The position numbers and the translations under genes were made by a program. Shown here piece after piece: positions 32,601-43,399 of a stretch of 64,000 nt of DNA. Origin of the DNA: Scolanthus callimorphus (Eukaryota > Cnidaria > Anthozoa > Actiniaria > Edwardsiidae); the NCBI GenBank assembly GCA_033964015.1, contig CM066916.1:31823404-31887403 (forward strand), given 5' to 3'. The notes below the pieces were generated by a model, which saw only the letters and a program-made list of their open reading frames with translations, searched no databases and was not told the DNA's origin. Positions within the stretch are counted from its first letter, which is position 1, and each line of letters starts with the position of its first letter.

Positions 32601-35600
32601 GTAAATAATGTGAAGTATTCTACCGTGTCCGAACAACGCTGCCTGGCAGTTGTGTTAAAATGTCGATGGTATTTTTTAAACTGAAGAGTGCACGCTTATA
32701 GCTGGAAAGGTTCATTGCGCAATGAACATTATGATATACTCACCATAGTGAAGGCCTATGGGAGATGCTCAACAGTGAAATCCCACAATTCTTTGCAGCC
32801 TGGAATACGCTTCCCTCCACGTCAATGCTGACAGCACTAGTACACTCATCTAGCAATGCAAATTGTGGCCTGGGGAGAAATAACATCATAGCCAAACTAT
32901 TGTCAACTCATGGTCTGCAAAATAACGGCAAAGATTTCACAACTTCTTTCGTGACATTGATTTTGCCCTCAAAGATACAACTTTTGGTATAAGGGGTGGA
33001 CCATTAGAAATTGAAGGGGAGGGGGGGTGTGCATGGCATCTCTCGGCTCAAAATCTTAAAGTAAAGCGAAGTACAACACGCGGGTTTGCTGTGCTGGGGC
33101 AAAAACGCGCCAAAAGACAAGGAACGAATATTGCAAATCGCGAAACCGTGTAAGTAAGAGAGATTCTTCGATTCGAGAAGACGATAAATTAGAAACAAAC
33201 ACGGAAATTTCTTGATGGGTATCTTTCACTTGTTTCCTTCGCGCCTACTTGGTACATAAGACCTCATCTTTTAGGGTATCTTTTAGGGTAATATATTTTT
33301 TTATCCACGCCATGGCCCGCCATGTTTGGTATCTTTTAGGGGTGAAACTGAAAATTTCCGAAGATCATCCCCGGTCAAAAAATATGGGAGTCCCCCCCCC
33401 CCCCCACCCCGGGAAACATGCCACAAAGACGCCTGCAGAGGAGGCTAAGCACTTGGCAACGAAGAGCAATTTCCAAATTCCTTTTTTGAAATAGGTATAT
33501 ACCGTTTCCGGGAAACGTTGTCATCCAAAAAGCCTATAAGCTTGAAGCGCAAAGGATGATGGGGGCATTTAAACTGCTACTGTTTGATCTGAATTCAGAC
33601 AGTTATCGCAACCACAGGTGAAATGATTAAATTTCAGCACATTTCCAAGCATGTTTGTTTCTAATATTTTACAGAAATTTAAATAAATCTTTACCCATAC
33701 TCCCCAGCGCACCAAGCTTATAGGCTTTTTGGGTGACAACGTATCCCGGAAAGGGTATATACACAATTTTATGAGTTCTTACTTGTGATAGAAGAGCCTC
33801 GCCATTCCCATCCTCTGTTTCTCACCACCAGAGAACACATCCTTCCACTCTTTGACAGTATCCCAGCCTGATAAGAATACACACTATTCACGAATGCTGC
33901 TCTAAAATTACTGTTATTAGGTTACATAAAGATCTTCTTAACTGGCATAGATTATTCAGGGAAGATCAAATCCAGGGGGGGGGGGGGGGAGTAAGCAGGT
34001 TTTTTTCCCCGCGTGTAGACACTAAAAATTTTACTGTCCCCTCTGCCCCCCACTAGCTACGGCACTGATACTGACATCTGCTTCATACCAAGGTGTTCAA
34101 GTTGAGGGTTATGACTTATGTACCGGTAACACTGTATTTCAATTCCTACCTCCTTCTCTCTTAACAATATTTTGTAAATGCACAACAGATAGGATTTCCT
34201 CCAAATGATCATCAGTCAAGCCTTTTGCCATCATGTCGTCTACACTGTCAGGGTAGATGACCTGATCACGTAGTGAACCGATGGGCATGTAGGGCCTAAA
34301 ATAACAAATAGCACAAGTTACAAAATAACAAACCAAAAATCTGTATTGCAAGGGACCAACTAACGGTAATGTAGTCTCCAGTGCAGCCCGTCCTTTGTGT
34401 CGATCACACAATGCTTTTGTGGGAAGGGAAGCATTGTGTGAACTCTAAGAACCAAACAGTATGCAGAATTTGTTACCGTGCCCTCTAGGAAAAAATAACG
34501 ATATGTAATATTTAAAAGCCGACTATGAGGACTTGACAGGATTTCAAAGTCTGCGCAATTAGTTCCAGTCCGAGGCGAAGCCGAGGACTGGAACTAATTG
34601 CGTGGGCTTTGAAATCCCGTCAAGTCCGAATAGGAGGCTTTTGAATTACTTCAAATACTCAATAATTATTCATGACCTAATTAGCCAACACAGAGAGAAA
34701 ACGATCAATATTGAAACATCTCCATTTATTTATTTTTTAATTCCTTGGTCATTTGAAATACTCAGCCTGTGACATAATCTTCAATCACCAACCCCTCTGT
34801 ACCCTACCCAAACAGGATTTATCAATATAATCATATTTTTTTACTTGTGAAACTAGAATTACGTCACTAGTCATGCGCACAAATGAAAAGGTCAAGATTG
34901 TTTCCACAAAGCCTGTCCCACATGAAAGTTGGCGGCGCACATGCATATTGTCTGGAACAAGATCCTTTTTATTCTACATTTCCGAGAGAGGAGACCTGTG
35001 TCTTCTCACGGAACGTTTCTACAGTCTGCCTTTGTATAGCCTGAGTATCAGGCGGAATTTTATTTTTCTGTGAGAAAATGAGAGGAAAAATAGAATTACG
35101 CCTGACACAATCACTTGTCGCGGCGCCTTCCACCCCCTTCAAGGCGGCTGTCAAATGCATATCAAAAATTGTCGTCAGCTGTCATCGCCTATTGTCTCGC
35201 TCAAGTATGTTTCCCTGAACCAAAACCAAAACAGTCGAGCTTGCTTGCTTCTTTCGTTTGTAAAAGATCAAGCTTATTAAATATGGCACAAATCCGGATC
35301 AGTACACTTATTTTCTCCAACAAAAGTATCTGGAAAGCTTGGAGCTCGATCGGTTATTTTGGGAAACCTGTTTGAAAGTGTGGACTGCGTGGGAACTTCG
35401 GCGAGCGGGTCTCGATGTGTGCAGGAATTCCGCAAGGAAATTTCTACTACAGAACTGCATAAGCTTATCACGAGCTCAAAGGACCGTTTTTTCTAGCGAA
35501 AGCTGCCGAATCCTGCGGGAACAATTTAGCCTGAGCTAGGAGAAAATGTAGCGCTTCCGAGCAGGATTTCTTTGTTATCGTTGATCTTCGAGGGATGCCG

Positions 35601-38600
35601 AAATTCCCTTAGCTTTTAGCGAGACTTGCTGCTTTCGGGCCTAGTAACGATACTCGCAAGGGTCTTCTCTCAATCTTTCTAAAACCAGAAGCTAGCGTAC
35701 AGCATCGGCGTTGATAAATTAGCGTTTGTCAAAAGCAGTTGGCAAAACTACTAGAATTTGAGGCACGCGGTCTGCTCTTCTTTTACTTGTATAGCAGGAA
35801 AAAACTGTATTCCAGATTCTACATCATCTTCAAACTCTCTTTCGTCCATATTCCGAATTTGAATGGACGAATTTATTAAAATATTTGCGTTCGTGTTCCC
35901 GAAAGATTCCTCTCTCCCATCGCGGCTTGTACTCGAACGAGCAAACACTTCCAGTTTCGCTTCCGGTTTAACTCACGTGACGCGTCCCTTTGTCTTTTGA
36001 CCAATCAGCGCAGCATTCAGATTCTGAATGTTGAACATGAACTTTTGAATGCATTTGTGTCAGGCCCTCTCCCCTCCTTCTCTCATTTTTTTTCGAGGAG
36101 GGGAGGGTCCTGATACTCAGGCTAGCCTTTGTACGGCGTAGACTGAATAGTACAAAAAAATTCGACGGGGAAAGGACCTTGAAATTATGAACTGGATTGC
36201 GTCACTAGTCATGCGCAGAAGTGAAAAGATTAAGAGTGTTCCAAAAACCCTGTCCCACATGGAGGTTGGCGGTGCACATTCATATAGTCTGGAACAAGAT
36301 CCTTTGTATTTTATTTCTCCGATAGAGGAGACGCGTGCCTTCTCACGGAACAGTTTCTACAGTCTGCCATTGCATGGCGCAAAGACCGACTAGTACAAAA
36401 AATTTCGATGGCGAGTGCCTTGAAATTATGAAAATTATGAACTTCGATTGCATCACTAGTCATGCGCAGAAGTGAAAAGATCAAGAGTGTTTCCATAAAA
36501 CCTGTCCCACATGGAGGTTGGCGGCGCACAAGCATATAGTCTCCAACCAAAATTCTTTGTATTGACTTCTCCGAGAGAGGAGACTTTTGTCTTCTCACGG
36601 AGTGGTTCCTACGGTCTGCCTTTGCACTGCGCAACGACTGACTAGTAGAAAAACGTTTCGAGGGTGAGGACCTTGAAATTATGAATATTCATAGTTCAAA
36701 GGTCCTTGGATCTAGAAAACATTTCTAGATCCAAGGACCTTTGAACTATGAATATTCATAGTTCAAAGGTCCTTGGACCTTGAAAAGTTTTCAAGTCCCA
36801 CTTGCAGTATCTTTCTGGGATTTCAAGGTACTGCACGTGGTACAAAATGAGAGCTCTGGTTGGCTGATTAGGTCATGAATAATTAATGAGTATTTGAATG
36901 TTATTTCAACCTTCTTGCAGCAAAAGCTGAATTGCAAGGCGGGTCAATCTACAAAATTACAAAACTTGCACACTATAATAAACAATGTTGCAGCTGCCAT
37001 GGATAACGTTTGAAGCAATATTTTAGTAATAAGGATGTTGCAAACTTATGGTTTAAAAGCATGATGATATTCCTGAAAAAACATACCTCCCCACCAAAGG
37101 GATTTAAATAAAAATTCCACAAGGGAGTGGACAAATGCATTTTATTTCCCATACAATCACTGGGGGGGGGGGGGATATCTCAACCTCTTTCATAGGTGGA
37201 TCTACAAGAATTGTTCAAGAATCACACAATACAAAGAGCATTTTCATGATTTCATACCTTTGTGGTATGTAGAACATATGACTTGGTGGTGGTTTGGCAA
37301 GATGTCCCCTGTAGACAGGCCATAGCCCACTCAGGATACGGAACAAGGAACTCTTGCCGCAGCCATTCGGTCCTGTTATCAAGAGATGCATCCCTGGCTC
37401 CATCTGAAACATAAGCACCATAAGTGAATCTCTAATATGTTGAATAAGTGATACAGGGTTGGGTACAATAATGGCAACAGATTTAGGCAATGACAGAGCG
37501 CTGAGCATGGTAGTTTTATCACATGTCCAGAGCTGTCAGAATGTTTTGAAAAAGGTGGCTGCTAAAAAAGTAGCCGGCTGCAAAAGAAAAACCGACGACT
37601 GACATGCAAATTTTGTAGCTTCAAAGTAACAAGTTAGTTTCCTCACTAAGCCAATTCTGACACAGGCACAGAGCTTTGGGATTTTCAAGAGGAACTACAA
37701 TTTAAGGATTCCAGTTTTCGCAAACAATGAGGTGAGCATCAGGCTGCGTTTAACAAGTGAAAGTTCTGTGGCTTGAACTTTTTTGTGTCTCACATTTGGC
37801 AAAAAAGTAGCTGGTGATTAAAATGTGAAGTAGCCGCAGGAGCTTTAGCAGTTGCTGGCTTGTCCTGAAATAAAGGTGTTATCTATCTATCTATCTTTGT
37901 CTCACTATAGTTTATAGGTTTGTACCTCAAATTCCAGGCTTGATACCACTACATCTCCACAAGGTGTGATAATCGCTACATCTTTGAGTAATATTAACCC
38001 CTTAGTATCTTGCACAGTCCCCCCTGGCATATGCCGGAGGTCCACCACTTGACCAACTTTAGCATGGTGCAGATTCTGGATATCAGTGTTGTCACTACTG
38101 GTGCTAATACTTGCTGTTCTCACACATTTTCCTTTCTCAAGATCTTCAAACACAGATAACATCTCATGCACCCGGTGTGTGTAACCACTTAATTCAGTGA
38201 TCTGAAATGGTAGTTTAAAAATTATAAAATTATAATATAATATGTTGTAATTAAGCAATAAAAGTACTTTCCGCGTGCTCTCTGCTTTCTTACAAACACG
38301 AGGGGGATGTTGGGAGAACTGATCAAAACTTGAAAGTTCGACCAACATTCCCCGAGTGTTTGTAAGAAACCAGAGAGCACGCAGAAAGTATTTTTATTGC
38401 TTTTAGAAAATAACATACACACGCGCGACAGCGTTGCGTGACAATCGTGTTTCTCAGGTCTCTTACAAACACGCTTTTAAACCAATCAGAATGCGCACAT
38501 TCGCAATACAACATAGGTGTTATTTTCTAATACAGGTTAATATATACCATGGCATAGTACTTTTCCAATAATGTACAATGTACCTCCCAAATAATAGACA

Positions 38601-41600
38601 TTGCCAGGATTTTTGAATTTAAGTGCTGTATTTATATACAAGATGGCGGCCAATGGCAAAAACATGATTGTGTGGTTCCAGAAAATATCCATCCCCCACC
38701 AGGGAAGGGTGTTGAAAAATGACCCCCTCCACCCCCACACAGTATTTGTATGGAAGAAATCAGGTAAATTGACTCCCTCCACCACTGCAATTTAAAATCC
38801 ATTCTGTGAGGGGGGGGGGGGGTGGATATTTTCTGGAACCACACATTGTATGCTGAATGTAGAATCATTTTATTCTCATAGTCAGAAAAACATGAGCAAA
38901 ATTTTGAAAGTTTTCCTTTTAGATGCAAAAAATCAAGTAGCCAAGATGGCTAATAAGTAAACGAAATCTACTTGTCAAAATAAAAGTTTACTTGTATTTC
39001 ACTAGTAGACTACTGCTACGGTGGAGCCCTTATACTAATTAGACTAATTAGTATTCTGCATAGGACACCTTTCAGTGGCACAGTGCTTCAGTCTTTTGAC
39101 AGCTGGAGATATTTGTTTCAAATATCCACTACTGTCCAAAGACTGAAGGGGACCACTCTAGTGAAGTCCAAGTATGGTCTTCTCTCTTAGAGCAGTCCCT
39201 GAAAAGGCTTCACCTGAAAGACTATTATGTTGTATAAGTCCGGCTAGCTCCATGTGGGGCAAGGCTCATACCTTCTGCATATAGTTGCTACAAAATGATT
39301 GATGTTTTTTGTGCATCCAGAAATTCTTTCATTGGCAATGCACAAACAATTTAATATAAGTACAGAAGTAAGGATATCATAAGTATGTTGTTGTATTGCA
39401 TTGCACGCTTGTGATTACAACTGCCGATACAACATTGTCACTCATATTATAAAAAAAACTTATTCACCTCCTTGTAAGATGACATTATCCTCTCAATAGC
39501 ATCAGCAGCAGAGATTAGGAGATGCCGTGAGGTGGTGATCTGTTGAGCTCGTTCACTGACGGCACTGTCTTCTCCTCTGGTGCCATTCTCTTCTGATGTA
39601 CCTAAAAGAAACGAAATTTGTAAACTACGGAATTCGAAAGATTGTTGAGCTTGCCAGAATGTTTTTGTACATTTCTGGCAATTTACAATGTGGCTCATTT
39701 ACATAAGCTCTGAACCTCAGTTTTGGCAGTTGGAAGTTTACAGCTAGCATAGGTGTTTTTAGCAGAAACCAATCATGTGTCAAAAAGCTTCCTGGAATAG
39801 AAAGACACAATTTTGGCAGACAGTATCAATTATTTTCCTTTTAAAAATAATTTCGCTCCCCAAACAATCACTGTATTTTTTTAGTGGGAGGGGTATGGAT
39901 ATTTTCTGGAATCACACATTATGCTATGAAGACCTGGAGCTAACTTGGCTGGATATTGGTGATGCTTCCAATCCTGGATTATGTATCAGTCAATTCCAGC
40001 GTTGACCATGCCCCCCCCAGGCTTTTGGTCATTTCTAAAAATAAAACTGAAAATTCCCCGCCCCCGGGCTAGCAAAAATGCAGAATACCCCACGGCGGGG
40101 AACACAAAAAGCGGAAAAATGCCCCACCCCCGGGACGAGAAAAAGTTGGTAACTCTGCGTGACAAAGCTTCACAACAAAAACTTCAACTCCATTTATACT
40201 GTCCGAGCATTTACAATTCGTTTTTAAATGTACTTTAGTTTTCTCGTCTTTGAACGAGTTCTCATTTCACTGAAAGTGAGACAAAATATAAATAAAGAAG
40301 TGACATTACGCCATTCGCGGTTGTAGCCATTTAGCTGCATCTCTCAATGCGAAATTTACCTTTATTCTATTTGCAGAACAACTATTTCGCAGTTATGTTA
40401 CTTGACTTTTTGCGAAATTGGAACTCTGTTTATAGTGTCAATTCATTTTTATGTTTTTCCACTGAGACGAAATTGCGAAATCTGTTTCTTCTCTATAGAA
40501 GACGTTAACTGTGAAATGTGTCAGTCTCCAAACGTGGTGTATACGGGCCATGCTCTGCATTATATTTTATGTGGCGTTATTTTCTGTAACTGGGTTGTAG
40601 TTCGCAAAACCTGACGCGCTTGAGATGAGAAAACCAAATTCCCCACCCCCCTCCCCCGGGGAAAAACAATTCCCGACCCCGGGGACAGCAAAATTTTCAA
40701 AATTCCCCACCCCAGGGAAGGCACTGCTGTGCAAATGTCCCACGGTGTCCGGGGGGGGATGGTCACCGCTGGAATTGACTGATACATTATGGAGAGGAAG
40801 AATAAACACCACGAGGCCTCAGACCCGAGTTGCAGTCGACAACTGACATAAACAGATAGTGAGTGTGAGGGAGTGTACCCTCAAGTATTAGAAACCTGAG
40901 GTTCAGTACAGTAAAAACCCGCATAAAAGAACATGTGGTTTAAGAACATTCAGGCTGAAATTTGGTCAAAAAGGTACCTTATACATAAGAACACATGCAG
41001 CCTGAAAAATGAAAATTGTTCTTGTATAAAAAAAAATGCTGCCAGTTAGATTTGTGTACAGTAACCCACTGTGTGGTACAGTACCCAGGAGATCAATATG
41101 ATGTGCTGGACCATGCACACACAGTTCTACAGCAGGAATTCCAGGGTACATTTAGCAATTGTTTTTTAGACTTAACAACTAATTGTTGTTACTAAATGAC
41201 TGTCACCTTTCTACCAATCAAGTATTTGATGTTAAGAAACAACTTTAAGAACACCTCAGGCTGATTTTGCAGAAGACACCCAATATACAAGAACAAAATC
41301 AGCCTGATTCCCCAAAACACCTGTTCTTTTATGCGGGTTTTTACTGTAGTGCTTACCATACAAGAAGACACCATTACCAAGTCAGAAGCACTGTACAGTA
41401 CTATACCATGATTGTACTCTCAAGTATTACAAAACAGAGGTTTAGGGGGACTTACCATGTCCTAATAATATACTAGTAGCCACCATAACCAAGCCAGAAG
41501 CGCTCCACACATATTTCATCAGGAACTGTTCTAACATTATATACCACAGGCGTTTGAAATAGATAAACTGCATTTGGCTTGCCAAGGACTTGAAACTCTG

Positions 41601-43045
41601 CTTCAACCAAGACAGCTCAACCTAGAAAGAAGACAAAATGGAGCAGATTTTGTATGACTGTAGAAAGGTACTGAAAACGGTGCGACACATAACCTTTCCT
41701 TCTGTTCTTCAACACAATGTAACTAATGAATGTAACGAGTGTGCAATAAAGTTGAATTGAATTGAGTCAGCCAATCACTTTTCCAATATTACTGATCAGC
41801 GAAATATCCATGTGAAAATGGTGAATTTATTTCAGAAAGACAAAGGATTTTTCTTCATGTAAACATGTGTTTCAGATGGGCAATTTGTGTATGTAAGGTA
41901 AGAGGTCTAGAGCAGATTATTTTGTATGACCCCCTGTAAAAAGTGCTGTGACAAACCATGGCACTGTCATAGTGAAAGCCTGCTCGCACTGCATTGGAGA
42001 GTAGTTTTAGGTAGAGAAACACAAGTTCTCCTTTCCTCCCTGCCTTTGCCACAACACTTTTCAGGGTCATAGGAAATCTGCCCTATTACACATTAACAAT
42101 TAGAATTACACTGTTATGAAATACCTTGTGTCCTCCATAGAATGCTATTTCCTCAGAGTTAGCAATCACACGTGAATGCAAGAACCTCAGTTGGCCACGT
42201 CTCTTGGACTCTTCTGCAGCCATCGTGCCAAACCTGGGCGAGAGAGCTCGTAGAGTGATGGCCGTGAAATAGATCACAACCCCAGCAATGGAGACAGGTA
42301 ACCTCCAAGACGTCCCTTGCTTCCGAGCCATGCGATCTAGCGTCAGGCAAATCATGAAGACGTCTAAACAGGGCTTAGTTAGATGCGAATATAGATGCGC
42401 AATGGAGCTGCAGAACATGCGGATATCCTCAGTCAAACATTCATCCGCGTTGGTCAATCTACTGTCTAGATTGCCGACTTTATAATAAGTTTGATTGGCA
42501 AAGTACTTCTCGTATGCGTGATTCACTAGTTCACTGCGGAACGAAAGCGCGATGCGACTTTCAAGAAACCGAATACTGCTGTTGATAAAAGTGGCTGGGA
42601 TCGCCACTGCTATCCATTTGAGCAATTGAGTGATAAATTTTGGGACGTTTTTTTGTACAATTGATTTGATTACACGCCCGTCGAGCGTGGCCACGTAGAT
42701 CGAGAGGAACGTTCGCGCGACAAGACACACAGAGTGAACGAGCAGAAGCCCGACTTGTTTACTAAACGGTCCTGGGATAACAATACGAAGTAACTTGATA
42801 AGCTGGTCAATAAAGTCCTTATCAAACGGAATCAATTGACGTTTGGTTCTCGGTTTGCTAGGATTTCCCTCACCAGGTTGCGTTTTAACTTCTTTCCTGT
42901 CTGATTCTTCGTGAAAAACAGCTGAGATATGACTGTACAGTTGCCGGCTGACTTTCGGGCCGTATTTCCGGAGAACATAAGCACTGCTTACTACAGCAGA
43001 AGCTCCAACAGCTAGTTGGACGTGTTTTCTTGAGAAAGGAGCCAT
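29646..43045 (-). CDS. ABCD1/ABCD2-like: Peroxisomal very-long-chain acyl-CoA ABC half transporter (ABCD1/ABCD2 type)
   Basis: ABCD1 and ABCD2 (ALDP/ALDRP) dimerise in the peroxisome membrane and import very-long-chain fatty acyl-CoA for beta-oxidation. Nine exons, each in phase and with AG/GT borders: 42125-43045, 41456-41621, 39468-39601, 37926-38201, 37258-37403, 34150-34295, 33783-33867, 32744-32869 and 29646-29844. They give 732 residues; human ABCD1 has 745. The 307-codon first exon encodes the membrane half with [23 protein letters not shown] and the EAA-like [10 protein letters not shown]. Later come [16 protein letters not shown], Walker [10 protein letters not shown] (510-518), the Q-loop Q547, signature FSGGEKQR (608-615), Walker B ALLDE (629-633) and H-loop His662 in ISHRPS. 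All catalytic residues are intact. The single gene cannot be assigned to ABCD1 or ABCD2, which are vertebrate paralogues. Several introns carry MITEs. Confidence 0.97.
29890..30549. mobile_element. 660-bp TIR element in ABCD intron 8
   Basis: TTAAAGCGGGACTGTCACGG at the left is inverted as CCGTGACAGTCCCGCTTTAA at the right, and the repeat continues to about 30 bp (TACGCGCATG/CATGCGCGTA). The interior has no credible ORF. The terminal TTAA may be a target-site remnant or part of the repeat. Confidence 0.88.
31180..31510. repeat. Inverted-repeat rich segment (ABCD intron 8)
   Basis: AAGGATCATGGGAAGG at about 31267 is mirrored by CCTTCCCATGATGTC at about 31313. AAGAGAGAGAAAAAACTC...GCGAGC arms flank it. 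Both-strand ORFs here mirror one another and look like repeat shadows. Confidence 0.55.
31765..31965 (+). repeat. Dispersed repeat ending ACCATATAAGGACGCCCCTTG, copy 1
   Basis: It contains GAGAGCTGAAGCATCGTATGGCGACCGTACGG, ACGCCAGAGATTTCGGCCCTGACAG and CATATAAGGACGCCCCTTGT. The same series of blocks occurs inverted at 63028-63205. Length and the TATAAGG box recall an LTR or SINE, but neither is proven. Confidence 0.7.
33268..33413. repeat. MITE family B, half copy (ABCD intron 7)
   Basis: GGTATCTTTTAGGG boxes lead into GGTCAAAAAATATGGGAGTCCCCC and a C-run. It matches one half of the 11733-12109 element. Confidence 0.7.
33525..33757. repeat. Short inverted-repeat element next to ABCD exon 7
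   Basis: CGTTTCCGGGAAACGTTGTCATCCAAAAAGCCTATAAGCTTG (33508-33546) is mirrored by CAAGCTTATAGGCTTTTTGGGTGACAACGTATCCCGG (33713-33751). This is a MITE of roughly 245 bp that ends about 30 bp from exon 7. Confidence 0.8.
34500..36912. mobile_element. Composite inverted-repeat element, ~2.4 kb (ABCD intron 5)
   Basis: The outer arms TACTCAATAATTATTCATGACCTAATTAGCC (34653-34685) and GGCTGATTAGGTCATGAATAATTAATGAGTA (36859-36892) are inverted. Inside lie a perfect hairpin around CCGAGGCGAAGCCGAGG (34548-34628) and three ~180-bp copies starting GTCACTAGTCATGCGCA (34864, 36200, 36450). Nested CTAGATCCAAGGACCTTTGAACTATGAATATTCATAG palindromes follow (36683-36780). A GC-richer core at 35100-36000 with a CCAAT-like box has no recognised ORF. 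Confidence 0.7.
37085..37225. repeat. MITE family A partial copy (ABCD intron 5)
   Basis: ATACCTCCCCACCAAAGGGATT...AAATTCCACAAGGGAGTGG, TTTCCCATACAATCACTG and a G-run match the family A body with decayed ends. The element lies just 33 bp downstream of the exon 5 donor. Confidence 0.65.
38245..38405. mobile_element. Hairpin MITE with AAGCAATAAAAGTACTTTC ends (ABCD intron 3)
   Basis: TTAAGCAATAAAAGTACTTTCCGCGTGCTCTCTG is mirrored by CAGAGAGCACGCAGAAAGTATTTTTATTGCTTTT, with TTACAAACAC...GTGTTTGTAAG inside. One arm of the same element recurs at 51620-51705 in the KCMF1 gene. Confidence 0.85.
38669..38845. mobile_element. MITE family A, intact copy (ABCD intron 3)
   Basis: TGTGTGGTTCCAGAAAATATCC at the left and GGATATTTTCTGGAACCACACA at the right are perfect inverted ends. 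They enclose GTGTTGAAAAATGACCCCC and a 12-G run. Confidence 0.88.
39982..40786. mobile_element. ~805-bp inverted-repeat element (ABCD intron 2)
   Basis: TGTATCAGTCAATTCCAGCG is inverted as CGCTGGAATTGACTGATACA. Sub-terminal blocks (AAAATTCCCCGCCCCCGG and its mirrored form) also face each other. No transposase-like ORF is visible. Confidence 0.85.
40907..41348. mobile_element. Tc1/mariner-like MITE, ~442 bp (ABCD intron 2)
   Basis: TACAGTAAAAACCCGCATAAAAGAACA is inverted at the right end as TGTTCTTTTATGCGGGTTTTTACTGTA. Ends of TA plus CAGT suit a TA target site, as in the Tc1/mariner superfamily. A further block, TTAAGAACA...CAGGCTGA, is also inverted. A half-element (CAGTAAAAACCGGCATATA) occurs at 62054. 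Confidence 0.82.
41690..41766 (+). mobile_element. Non-LTR retroelement tail
   Basis: The stretch TGTAACGAGTGTGCAATAAAGTTGAATTGAATTGAG has the AATAAA plus TTGAA simple-repeat end typical of 5'-truncated LINE or SINE copies. It is short and non-coding. Confidence 0.5.
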
Positions 43046-43399
43046 TGCAGAGGCTATTTAAAGGGCCACTTCTTAGTAAAATTATCACTTTTCACCGTCG
43101 CTTTCAGTGTCGCTTTCATCTTTTCTATCTCGTCGCCGCCATGTTTGACGCGTGGTCCTGGTTCTAATGGTCCGATAGTCACGTGACTGAGCAGTCACCA
43201 CAGGAGGCCCAAGGATGATTTATTATTATTTTTGTTTTTGTTTTACATTTTTATCGTTATTTTGGCGTATTTCTGTGTGGGTGCTCTAATATTTCATTTA
43301 GTCGGTTTTGCCAGGATCACCAAAATAGCTTATTTCTTTAAAAATCTGTATGAGTTTAGGTTAAGCGATGGGTTGCCTGTGGTTTTAAGCATAAACAAA
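43046..43399. promoter_or_regulatory. Candidate bidirectional promoter between ABCD and PSTK
   Basis: The two start codons lie 354 bp apart on opposite strands. The interval holds TCACGTGACT (E-box) at 43179-43189, TCGCCGCCATGTTTGAC near 43133-43148 and no TATA box. It is AT-rich toward PSTK. Shared regulation is inference from the layout. Confidence 0.5.

Noticed and set aside
43232..43399. Upstream in-frame start of PSTK giving a hydrophobic leader
   Set aside because: PSTK is cytosolic, and family members begin just before the P-loop. ATG 43400 has the better context.
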